A DNA stretch of 13,279 nucleotides. Source: an uncultured Clostridia bacterium. Its GTDB lineage: Bacteria; Bacillota; Clostridia; Lachnospirales; Anaerotignaceae. Positions 1-6,010 of the stretch are shown piece after piece. Positions within the stretch are counted from its first letter, which is position 1; each line of letters begins with the position of its first letter. Location: positions 1 to 13,279 of the forward strand of contig CAMQRG010000040.1 of the NCBI GenBank assembly GCA_947036475.1. Reading direction: 5' to 3'. A model generated the notes under the pieces. That model saw only the letters and a program-made list of their open reading frames with translations. It had not been told where the DNA came from and ran no database searches. The translations under genes and the position numbers were made by a program.

Positions 1-47
1 GAGATAGCGTAGCGTCTCGTGGGCTCGGAGATGTGTATAAGAGACAG
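1..47. other. Illumina Nextera P7-side adapter (non-genomic)
   Basis: Bases 29-47 are exactly the 19-bp Tn5 mosaic end AGATGTGTATAAGAGACAG. They are preceded at 14-28 by the Nextera read-2 adapter stem. Bases 6-13 (AGCGTAGC) sit where the i7 index belongs, and bases 1-5 (GAGAT) match the end of the P7 oligo. From memory, the index is the reverse complement of N709. This is library sequence left on the contig, not a transposon in the organism. Confidence 0.98.
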
Positions 48-60
48 GCTCTACTCCGCG
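48..60 (-). tRNA. 5' end of probable initiator tRNA-fMet (truncated by contig end)
   Basis: Read on the minus strand, these 13 bases are CGCGGAGTAGAGC. This matches the acceptor stem start, U8/A9-type linker and beginning of the D arm of many Firmicutes initiator tRNAs, which begin C1-GCGG rather than with a paired first base. A near-consensus promoter lies about 22 bases upstream, as expected for a stable RNA gene. Only 13 bases are present, so the call rests on that short match plus context. Multicopy tRNA or rRNA regions are also common places for assemblies to break. Confidence 0.55.
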
Positions 61-82
61 CCGAAAAATATTCTGTTTGAAT

Positions 83-111
83 AGTATACCTCAATTTGCG
101 GCGTTTGTCAA
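83..111 (-). promoter_or_regulatory. Sigma-A-type promoter reading toward the left contig end
   Basis: On the minus strand there is TTGACA (106-111), a 17-base spacer, then TATACT (83-88). Transcription would start near position 76 and run into the truncated tRNA-like sequence at 60-48. The near-perfect boxes and optimal spacing suggest a strongly expressed stable RNA. The 100-bp gap between this and the metallopeptidase gene holds nothing else that I can recognise. Confidence 0.75.
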
Positions 112-160
112 CAATAATATTTCAAATACAGTGCGACAAAAAGCGCGTATATCTGACAGG

Positions 161-874
161 TCAGAGTCCATCTTTATATTTTGTTTCCAGACGATGTTTC
201 CGTTCTCTCCAATCCGGCATGAGCTGTGTCAGAAGTGCATAAAACGCGGGGCTGTGATTGGGGTGGACGAAGTGCAGAAGTTCATGCAGAATGACCTGCT
301 CAATGCAGCCCTCGTCAGCCTTCATCAGCTGAAGGTTCAGGCGGATACTGCTGCCCGCTGCTGTACAGCTCCCCCATATGCTGCGCATATTGCGTATTTT
401 TACTACCGGAAACGGCACAGAATACGGCTCGGTAAGGGGATAAACGCGCGAGAGGATTTCACTGAATTTTGGCGCCGCCTGTGTTTTGAGCCAGGAAAGA
501 TATGCCTGCCGAAGTTCAGTCTGCTCAGAAAGGGGGGTAAGCATATGCAGTGTGTTTCCTTCAAAAGCAAAGCGCGGCGCGCCCTGTTCCAGAGAAAGCT
601 GATAGGGCTGTCCGAGAAAATAGACTGTTTTGCCGGTGAAAAGCGTGCTGTCCGGCAGGTGGCTTTTCAGCTTCTCCATTTCCGCAAGATGGGTGATAAT
701 CCAAAGGGATTTTGACTGTACAAATTCCTCAATGACGGAAAAAGGTACTTTTTTGCCTGCGGAAACCACAACACGCCCCTGCTTATTGACACGAAGGTTA
801 ATATACTTGACGTCTTTGCGCAGCAGCTCGTATTCAATTCCGACGCCTTGGTATTCTATGGTATGCAGGGACAT
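161..874 (-). CDS. YgjP/WLM-type (DUF45) zinc metallopeptidase
   Basis: This is a 237-aa protein of the M48-like YgjP family, predicted soluble zinc peptidases with no well-defined substrate. The signature RSIWGSC lies at residues 164-170. The zinc site is HELLH at 197-201, with the third ligand expected at H207 in the NHS motif, followed by the family's C-terminal helix with WRERK. Length is normal for the family (about 230-240 aa). The frame stays open upstream to 1123, but I chose the ATG at 874: it has a GGAAAGAGG ribosome site 6 bases upstream, and the extension would run through a promoter and a terminator. No signal peptide is seen, so it is probably cytoplasmic. It has its own promoter and is not obviously cotranscribed with the coat-like gene upstream. 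Confidence 0.88.
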   Translation of the reverse strand: MSLHTIEYQGVGIEYELLRKDVKYINLRVNKQGRVVVSAGKKVPFSVIEEFVQSKSLWIITHLAEMEKLKSHLPDSTLFTGKTVYFLGQPYQLSLEQGAPRFAFEGNTLHMLTPLSEQTELRQAYLSWLKTQAAPKFSEILSRVYPLTEPYSVPFPVVKIRNMRSIWGSCTAAGSSIRLNLQLMKADEGCIEQVILHELLHFVHPNHSPAFYALLTQLMPDWRERKHRLETKYKDGL

Positions 875-938
875 AATGGACCTCTTTCCTGAAAATGCTT
901 TTTGCCTCGACTGACAGGCATAAATGATATGCAGTATT

Positions 939-967
939 ATTTTACACGGGCAGTGGAAAAATGTCCA
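939..967 (-). promoter_or_regulatory. Promoter of the YgjP-type metallopeptidase gene
   Basis: On the minus strand, TGGACA (962-967), a 17-base spacer and TAAAAT (939-944) form a good sigma-A promoter. It lies just after the terminator of the preceding minus-strand gene. The predicted start near 932 leaves a leader of about 58 bases before the ATG at 874. Confidence 0.6.
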
Positions 968-993
968 GTTTTTTATTATTTTGCTGGAACCAT

Positions 994-1019
994 AAAAAGT
1001 CCCCGGATTTACCGGGGAC
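994..1019 (-). terminator. Intrinsic terminator of the cysteine-rich protein gene
   Basis: A perfect 8-bp stem (GTCCCCGG / CCGGGGAC) with a 5-base loop lies at 999-1019. On the minus strand it is followed by TTTTTATG. It lies 35 bases past the stop codon of the cysteine-rich gene and separates that gene from the metallopeptidase promoter. Confidence 0.9.
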
Positions 1020-1053
1020 AAAATGGTGGATTTGGTGATGGGAAAATTGAATG

Positions 1054-2184
1054 TTATCTGCCGCAGGTGTTGCAGCCGTTTGTGCTGTTGTTTCCGCAGG
1101 AATTGCATGTGCCGCCGTTGCATGTGCCACAGTTAGCGCTGTTGCATGTGCCGCAGCTGTTGCAGTCTGTTGCACCTGCTACATTACTGATAACGCAGTT
1201 CGAGGAACCGAAAACAGGGCCAAAGCCACAGCAGGACTTCGGTGCAGCGGAGGGAGAAAACATATCCATCGGGAAACGGATATTTTCAAAATCCGCGCAG
1301 GGGTCGCCCGCGCTGCCAACAGCTGTGCAGCTTTCCGGCAGGCATCTGCCAAGGGAATTTACCATCATGTTTACGGTGCGGTACAGTTTTACGATGCTGA
1401 ACAGACCAAGCGTGACATTGACAGCCACAGGCGCGCCCATTGCCGCATCGCCGCAGCCACAGCCACAGCCGCAGCCATCATTGCAGCCGCTGTTGCAGCC
1501 ACAGCCGCAGCCACAGTTGCAGGGGCTGCATGTGGGGTATCTCAGGTCAGCCGCCAGCGCGATTGCTTTGCCTTCTGCCACAACGAACGGTCCGCCGTTG
1601 GAGTTGCCGCAGCAGTCGAAAAGGTCGGTCGTTGTTGTAACTTCGGCTTCTGTGGAGCCAAACAGCGTCACGCGCATGTTGTATGCGTTCGTAGCGTTGA
1701 TGCACCCAATCGGGCAGCCATCTGCACGCTGGAATTCCAGCATATATTTGAAAACGTATTTCAGTTCCAGGTCCCAGCAGCCTTTCTGGAGGGGATTGGC
1801 TTTCTTCCGCAGAATGTCGATGCGTTCCAGTTCCAGGTCGTGAATGCTGACATCAGCGGCGTTGCAGGGGGGCACGATGATGTCGCCCTCGCAAAGCATT
1901 TCGTTGCAGTTGGGTACGGCGTTTTTCGCAGCGCGCGCGGGTCCGAGAATGTCAGCAGTCAGACATTTCTGGATACGGCACTGGTCAAAGATTTTCTGCG
2001 CAATGATGCAGGTTTCGCCTTTCGTTGCATCTTCCCCGCCGACACAGCCGCAGCCACAGTCACAACCACAGTTCGTGTTGCAGTTGTTGTTACAGCCATT
2101 GTTGCAGCCGTTATTACAATTGTTGTTACAGTCATTACAGCTGTTGCAGTTCCTTGCACTTAAATCAAATTCAAAAGCTCCCAT
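1054..2184 (-). CDS. Cysteine/asparagine-rich spore-coat-like structural protein
   Basis: This 376-aa protein has about 49 cysteines (13%). Three low-complexity blocks at residues 13-47, 219-245 and 341-374 are built from CNN, CNNG and CGCG-type units. They flank two ordinary domains. The first (about 58-190) has KIFDQCR, CL and a WDLELKYVFKYMLEFQ segment followed by VTLFGS. From memory this resembles a family of uncharacterised clostridial proteins with a KIYDSC...LFGSEG pattern, some linked to spore coats. The second (about 246-335) has no match that I recognise. There is no signal peptide or membrane segment. The start is set by an AAAGGAGG site 8 bases before the ATG. The likely role is disulfide- or metal-cross-linked coat material; this is inferred from composition and a possible sporulation-type promoter, not shown. 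Confidence 0.8.
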   Translation of the reverse strand: MGAFEFDLSARNCNSCNDCNNNCNNGCNNGCNNNCNTNCGCDCGCGCVGGEDATKGETCIIAQKIFDQCRIQKCLTADILGPARAAKNAVPNCNEMLCEGDIIVPPCNAADVSIHDLELERIDILRKKANPLQKGCWDLELKYVFKYMLEFQRADGCPIGCINATNAYNMRVTLFGSTEAEVTTTTDLFDCCGNSNGGPFVVAEGKAIALAADLRYPTCSPCNCGCGCGCNSGCNDGCGCGCGCGDAAMGAPVAVNVTLGLFSIVKLYRTVNMMVNSLGRCLPESCTAVGSAGDPCADFENIRFPMDMFSPSAAPKSCCGFGPVFGSSNCVISNVAGATDCNSCGTCNSANCGTCNGGTCNSCGNNSTNGCNTCGR

Positions 2185-2219
2185 TTTGACAGCCTCCTTT
2201 AATTTGTTTGTTTCTTCTA

Positions 2220-2246
2220 CATACTATGTAACGGGGGGAAATGGGT
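2220..2246 (-). promoter_or_regulatory. Possible mother-cell (sigma-K/E-like) promoter of the coat-like gene
   Basis: On the minus strand an ACC (2244-2246) lies 15 bases before CATAGTATG (2220-2228). This resembles the sigma-K pattern AC-N16/17-CATANNNTA, with one mismatch in the last two bases. No good sigma-A promoter is seen on this strand in the interval. It is 35-60 bases upstream of the start codon. The motifs are short, so the match is suggestive only. Confidence 0.35.
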
Positions 2247-2304
2247 GACTGCATGGCTGGACTTTTTTGCAAACACATTCTGTGCCCGTTTTTGATTACG
2301 GTGC

Positions 2305-2333
2305 TTTACAGACGCGTTTCCCTTTGGTATGAT
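2305..2333 (+). promoter_or_regulatory. Sigma-A-type promoter of the HD-domain/alkD-like pair
   Basis: TTTACA (2305-2310), a 17-base spacer and TATGAT (2328-2333) form a strong promoter match. The first in-frame ATG of the HD gene (2329) lies inside the -10 box. Transcription from this promoter therefore begins at about 2340, and translation must start further downstream. Confidence 0.7.
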
Positions 2334-2358
2334 TTTGGAAGAAAGCGAGGGGGATTAT

Positions 2359-2841
2359 TTGAAGGATTTGCTGGAACATGCAATGATAACAGCGGCAGGT
2401 GCGCATATGGGGCAGCTGGATAAGGGTGGACAGCCGTATATTCTGCACCCGATTCGCGTGATGCTGCAATGCGGGAGCAGTGAGGAAAGAGCCGTTGCCC
2501 TGCTGCATGATGTTTTGGAGGACACACCACTGACTGTAGTGGAACTGGCGGCGAAAGGATTTCCGCGAGAGGTTTTGGAGGCGGTTGTCTGCCTGACAAG
2601 GGTGGAGGACGAAGATTATGCCGCGTATATTGAGCGGGTCTGCGGGAACAGGCTGGCGGCGGCGGTCAAGCTGGCAGACCTGATGGACAACATGGATTTG
2701 AACCGTCTGCCGGGACTGACACAGCGGGATTTTCAGCGTTTGGAACGTTATATCCGCGCAAAACGGCGGGTAGAACAGGCATTGGAGGAATGGAACGAAA
2801 GAGGAGAAAAGCATGAGCAAGTGGACAAAGGAACGCTATGA
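2359..2841 (+). CDS. Small HD-domain protein, RelA/SpoT hydrolase-like
   Basis: This is a stand-alone HD domain of about 160 aa, related to the (p)ppGpp hydrolase half of RelA/SpoT proteins. Counting from the TTG, the metal ligands appear as H30 in PYILHPIRV, H50-D51 in ALLHDVLED, and D107 in KLADLMDNMD. The synthetase and regulatory domains are absent. Other members of the group act on nucleotides, but the substrate here cannot be told from sequence. The start is chosen at TTG 2359 because it has AGGGGG 5 bases upstream; the ATG at 2329, ten codons earlier, has no ribosome site and lies in the promoter -10 box. The 3' end overlaps the next gene by 29 bases, so the two are probably coexpressed. 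Confidence 0.8.
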   Translation: MKDLLEHAMITAAGAHMGQLDKGGQPYILHPIRVMLQCGSSEERAVALLHDVLEDTPLTVVELAAKGFPREVLEAVVCLTRVEDEDYAAYIERVCGNRLAAAVKLADLMDNMDLNRLPGLTQRDFQRLERYIRAKRRVEQALEEWNERGEKHEQVDKGTL

Positions 2842-3541
2842 GAACTTCCGAAAAGAACTTTTTGCACAGGCAGAACCGGAATTTGCCCGATTCCAGACCA
2901 AGCTGCTGCGTTCGGATTTGCATGTCATTGGACTGCGTACTCCCCTCTTGCGGAAAACGGCGAAGGAACTGGCAAAGGACGATGGGGAAGGCTTTCTGCG
3001 GCTCTGTGGCAGGGACAGCTATGAGGAACGTCTGCTGTATGGACTTGTGGCTGCGGCTCTGCCTGTACCATATGAGGTTTTTCTGGGATACTGTGATGTT
3101 TATGTGGAAGATGTGGTGGAAAACTGGGCGCACTGTGATGTATTCTGTTCCTCCCTGAAAAAGCGCCTGAAAGGGCATGAAGCGGATTATTTCGGATACA
3201 TTCCCAAATACCTTGCGTCAGAAAATCCATGGGTGGTAAGAGTGGGGCTTGTTGTAATGCTGGAGTATTACCTGACGGCAGATGATTTGCAGGAAAGTCT
3301 GAGGCGGACAGGGGAAGTGCGGTCGGATTTTTATTATGTACGTATGGCACAGGCGTGGCTTTTGGCAACAGCTTGGGCAAAAGATCCGCAGGTAACGCGG
3401 GAAATGCTGGTGAATCTCCCGCTGGAGGAATGGACTTACCGGAAATTTGTGCAGAAAGCCTGCGAATCCTATCGGGTAACGCCGGAAGATAAGGCATGGC
3501 TGCGGGAGTCGGTTGGAAAAAGGAATTTTTCACAGATTTGA
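2813..3541 (+). CDS. AlkD-type DNA alkylation repair protein (HEAT-like repeats)
   Basis: This 242-aa protein belongs to the AlkD/AlkC superfamily, glycosylases that remove alkylated bases using a scaffold of HEAT-like helical repeats. The family motif GLRTPLLRKTAKELAK lies at residues 40-55. W105, D109 and R143 have nearly the same spacing as the W109, D113 and R148 DNA-binding and catalytic residues I recall for Bacillus cereus AlkD; W182 may correspond to its W187. Length is normal (about 230-240 aa). The start has a GAGGAG site 6-7 bases upstream and overlaps the end of the HD-domain gene by 29 bases, indicating an operon. No terminator is obvious before the next promoter. The substrate (3- or 7-methylpurines in AlkD) is inferred from family. 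Confidence 0.85.
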   Translation: MSKWTKERYENFRKELFAQAEPEFARFQTKLLRSDLHVIGLRTPLLRKTAKELAKDDGEGFLRLCGRDSYEERLLYGLVAAALPVPYEVFLGYCDVYVEDVVENWAHCDVFCSSLKKRLKGHEADYFGYIPKYLASENPWVVRVGLVVMLEYYLTADDLQESLRRTGEVRSDFYYVRMAQAWLLATAWAKDPQVTREMLVNLPLEEWTYRKFVQKACESYRVTPEDKAWLRESVGKRNFSQI

Positions 3542-3575
3542 AAAAGGATTCCCAGCCGCTATGCGTCAATAAGCA

Positions 3576-3604
3576 TTGCTTTTCCGGCGAAAATAGTGTA
3601 TGCT
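3576..3604 (+). promoter_or_regulatory. Promoter of the sulfite-reductase-like gene
   Basis: TTGCTT (3576-3581), 17 bases, then TATGCT (3599-3604). The predicted start near 3611 gives a leader of about 60 bases to the ATG at 3674. The -35 box is a moderate match, the -10 box a fair one. Confidence 0.5.
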
Positions 3605-3673
3605 GAAAAGGAAAGAAACCTTCTGTATATATCGTAAAAAATGAAAAAGAAAAGGACAACTGGAGGGATTTGG

Positions 3674-4597
3674 ATGGGCGTTACAGTCAGCGCAGATGAA
3701 ATCAAAAGAGTAAAAGGATTAGGTTTTTTGCATAATAAAGGTACAGATAATTTTTCGGGACGTGTTATCACGAGGAATGGGAAGATCACAGCTGCTGAGA
3801 GCCGCCGCATCGCGGAGGCAGCGGAGAAATTCGGTAACGGTGAGCTTGCAATGACAACACGCCTGACGGTTGAGGTGCAGGGGATTCCCTTTGAAAACAT
3901 TGAGCCGTTCAGGGAATATCTTGCGGAAGCCGGTCTGATGACAGGCGGCACAGGGGCAAAGGTGCGTCCTGTTGTCTGTTGTAAAGGGACAACATGCGTA
4001 TTCGGTCTGCTGGATTCCTATGGACTGAGCGAAGAAATTCATAACCGTTTCTTTATCGGGTATAATGATGTGAAGCTGCCGCATAAGTTCAAAATCGCAG
4101 TAGGCGGCTGCCCGAACAACTGTGTAAAGCCGGACTTGAACGATTTGGGTATTGTAGGGCAGAGGGTGCCGAAATTCGATGAAGAAAAATGCAGGTCCTG
4201 CAAGAATTGCGTAATTGCAAAGGGCTGTCCGATTGGTGCGGCAACGAAGCCGGAAGGCGGAAAATTACAGCTGGATACAGAGCTTTGCAACCATTGCGGA
4301 CGCTGTGCATCGAAATGCCCGTTCCACGCGTTTGATGAAGGGACATATGGCTACCGCGTGTACATCGGCGGGCGCTGGGGCAAAAAGACCGCATATGGTC
4401 AGCCTTTGAAGAAGATTTTTACGGATAAGGACGAGGTACTTGCGATTGTGGAAAAGGCGATACTGCTGTTCCGCGAGCAGGGGCAGGCGGGCGAACGCTT
4501 TGCGGACACCATCAAGCGGATTGGGTTTGAGAATGTGCAGGAGCAGCTGCTTGGCAGCGGGCTGCTGGATCGGAAAGCTGAAATTTTGAAAGATTAA
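3674..4597 (+). CDS. Siroheme/[4Fe-4S] sulfite or nitrite reductase-like protein with two-cluster ferredoxin insert
   Basis: This 307-aa single-chain protein has the half-size nitrite/sulfite reductase architecture of AsrC and DsrA/B-like proteins. The coupled siroheme-[4Fe-4S] site is C102-X5-C108 in VVCCKGTTCVFG and C146-X3-C150 in GGCPNNC. Two ferredoxin-type [4Fe-4S] motifs follow, C173-X2-C-X2-C-X5-C185P and C205-X2-C-X2-C-X3-C215P. The chemistry should be six-electron reduction of sulfite (or nitrite). AsrA and AsrB electron-transfer partners are not adjacent, so the donor is unknown and ferredoxin is plausible. The start at 3674 has GGAGGG 6 bases upstream; the ATG at 3641 has no ribosome site. 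It sits directly before the siroheme-precursor genes, which supports siroheme as its cofactor. Confidence 0.85.
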   Translation: MGVTVSADEIKRVKGLGFLHNKGTDNFSGRVITRNGKITAAESRRIAEAAEKFGNGELAMTTRLTVEVQGIPFENIEPFREYLAEAGLMTGGTGAKVRPVVCCKGTTCVFGLLDSYGLSEEIHNRFFIGYNDVKLPHKFKIAVGGCPNNCVKPDLNDLGIVGQRVPKFDEEKCRSCKNCVIAKGCPIGAATKPEGGKLQLDTELCNHCGRCASKCPFHAFDEGTYGYRVYIGGRWGKKTAYGQPLKKIFTDKDEVLAIVEKAILLFREQGQAGERFADTIKRIGFENVQEQLLGSGLLDRKAEILKD

Positions 4598-4605
4598 AGA
4601 TAAGC

Positions 4606-4785
4606 GGGGCTCTGCCCCGTACCCCGTCCTCTTTCTTTCGGAGAAAGCGGGGCAAAGAACTCTGTTGCCAAATCAGATTTTGTCTGATTTGAAGCAGATG
4701 AACAGAGATACCCCGCAAAAACGAAGTTTTTGCAAAATGGGGTCAAGGGGATAAAATCCCCTTGCGGGGTTTGGGGCAGAGCCCC
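4606..4785. repeat. 180-bp nested palindromic intergenic repeat (MITE-like)
   Basis: The ends are imperfect 21-bp inverted repeats (4606-4626 and 4765-4785, 19 of 21 matching), each containing its own GGGGC/GCCCC hairpin. Inside are a 9-bp perfect hairpin at 4669-4691, enclosed by a 7-bp pair (4660-4666 with 4701-4707) and a 6-bp pair (4647-4652 with 4711-4716), then an 8-bp hairpin at 4715-4733 and a 9-bp hairpin at 4744-4764. It has no coding capacity. The pattern suggests a dispersed repeat; copy number cannot be judged from this window. Confidence 0.8.
4729..4757 (+). promoter_or_regulatory. Weak candidate promoter for the hemA operon inside the palindromic repeat
   Basis: TTTGCA (4729-4734), 17 bases, then TAAAAT (4752-4757). 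Four of six and five of six bases match consensus. It is the best plus-strand candidate I found between the reductase gene and hemA. Because it overlaps two hairpin arms of the repeat, the match may be accidental. Confidence 0.25.
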
Positions 4786-4819
4786 AGTGTCTTGAATCTT
4801 TTGCAGATTTGAAAATGCG

Positions 4820-4846
4820 GGCAGGGCGTAAGCCCTGCCTGTTTTG
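4820..4846 (+). terminator. Terminator-like hairpin just before hemA
   Basis: A perfect 8-bp stem (GGCAGGGC / GCCCTGCC) with a GTAA loop lies at 4820-4839, followed by TGTTTTG. It lies only 19 bases before the hemA ATG and just upstream of its AAGGAAGG ribosome site. It could end the reductase transcript or act as an attenuator for the hem operon. The T-run is short and interrupted. Confidence 0.55.
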
Positions 4847-4864
4847 TGGAAAGGAAGGACACGA

Positions 4865-6010
4865 ATGAACTGCGTTAGCGTGACATACCGTACTGCACCG
4901 CTTTGGGTGCGTGAAAAAGCTGCATTCCACAGGGAGCAGTTTGCGGCATTTTATTACGCCGCAAGGGAATCCGGTGTCTCAGAATGTGTGCTTTTAAGTA
5001 CCTGCAACCGTACAGAACTTTTTTTCTGCGGAAAAACGCAGGAAGATTGTCGTGCAGCGGAAAATCTGCTTGCCTGCGAATGTGGCGTACCTTTGGCCGA
5101 ACTGCTCCCCTATTTTCGCGTCTATCAGGGAGAAGGCGCGGCAAGGCATTTGTTTCGTGTGGCCAGCGGTATTGATTCCATGCTGATGGGGGAGGACGAA
5201 ATTCTTGGGCAGGTCAAGGACGCGTTTGCGTATGCGGCGGACTGCGGCATGACAGGCTACGAACTGAATACAGTATTCCGCGCGGCAGTGACATGGGCAA
5301 AAAAAATCAAAACGGAAACGATGCTTTCCAAAACGCCTGTTTCTATTGCGACGTTGGCGGCAAACGAGGTGTTCCGCCTGCCAGGTGCGGAGAAAAACGT
5401 GCTGATTATCGGTGCATCTGGCAAGATGGGAATGACAGTGATGAAAAACCTTGCCTGCCGCGAAAATATCCATATTTTTGGCACATTCCGCAGTCATAAT
5501 GCCCTGCTGACACAGGCGGCGGGCAAGGCGGACGCCACGCTGATTCCCTATGAGGAGCGTTATACCTGTATGAACAAAATGGACGCGGTTATCAGCGCAA
5601 CTTCCAGCCCGCATTATACGGTGACGAAAAAACAGCTGGAACCGGCTTTGCGGCAGGAGAAAGAACGGCTGTTTCTGGATATTTCTGTGCCGCCGGATAT
5701 AGACAGGGAGATTCAGACACTGCCGGGCGTATGCCTGCGGAACATTGACGCGTTTCGGGAGCTGGCAAAGACAAATAATGACCTGAAACAGCAGGAGGCG
5801 GTACAGGCGGAAAGAATGATTGAACAGGGGCTGGACGAATGGAAACGCGATGTACTGCTGCATGGATTTTTGCCGGAACTGCCTGTTGTAAAAGCGAAAA
5901 TGGCAGAAATGCCGTTTGAAAAGCTGGTTTACCGGGCAAAGGCGGATATGAATGCGGGACAGTTTGCGGCTCTGCTGGCTGTTTTACGGGAAATGGAGGA
6001 GGAGCGATGA
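4865..6010 (+). CDS. hemA: Glutamyl-tRNA reductase
   Basis: HemA reduces glutamyl-tRNA with NADPH to glutamate-1-semialdehyde, the first committed step of the C5 route to tetrapyrroles. The protein has 381 aa. The catalytic cysteine is C47 in LLSTCNRTELF; the substrate-domain motif ASGIDSMLMGEDEILGQVK lies at 100-118; the NADPH fold shows VLIIGASGKMG at 179-189. The C-terminal dimerisation helix is somewhat short compared with the usual 400-450 aa. The start is the ATG at 4865 with AAGGAAGG upstream, not the in-frame TTG at 4844, which lies in the hairpin tail. The stop overlaps the next ATG (ATGA), so translation is coupled. HemL, which uses the product, is not in this window. Confidence 0.95.
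   Translation: MNCVSVTYRTAPLWVREKAAFHREQFAAFYYAARESGVSECVLLSTCNRTELFFCGKTQEDCRAAENLLACECGVPLAELLPYFRVYQGEGAARHLFRVASGIDSMLMGEDEILGQVKDAFAYAADCGMTGYELNTVFRAAVTWAKKIKTETMLSKTPVSIATLAANEVFRLPGAEKNVLIIGASGKMGMTVMKNLACRENIHIFGTFRSHNALLTQAAGKADATLIPYEERYTCMNKMDAVISATSSPHYTVTKKQLEPALRQEKERLFLDISVPPDIDREIQTLPGVCLRNIDAFRELAKTNNDLKQQEAVQAERMIEQGLDEWKRDVLLHGFLPELPVVKAKMAEMPFEKLVYRAKADMNAGQFAALLAVLREMEEER

Noticed and set aside
29..47. Tn5/IS50 mosaic end as evidence of a native transposon
   Set aside because: It is flanked by Illumina adapter and index sequence and matched by the opposite adapter at the other end.
875..1123. 83-residue N-terminal extension of the YgjP-type protein
   Set aside because: It would translate through a promoter and an intrinsic terminator and into the neighbouring gene; the ATG at 874 has a good ribosome site and fits family length.
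902..1843. Plus-strand frame with QPQPQP and LQPLLQPQ repeats resembling a repeat protein
   Set aside because: Another shadow of the cysteine-rich gene; it begins inside the metallopeptidase promoter region and crosses the terminator.
1435..2150. CRISPR-like array from the repeated CAGCCACAGCCGCAG units
   Set aside because: The repeats are contiguous, very short and in frame with a coding sequence, without spacers of constant length.
1051..2163. Plus-strand 370-codon Ala/Val-rich open frame
   Set aside because: It is the complement of the cysteine-rich gene: GCA/TGT-rich codons become Ala, Val and Cys runs. It lacks a ribosome site, and the minus-strand gene has a strong site and terminator.
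3641..3673. Upstream ATG of the sulfite-reductase-like gene
   Set aside because: No ribosome site; the extra 11 codons contain the GGAGGG that serves the ATG at 3674.
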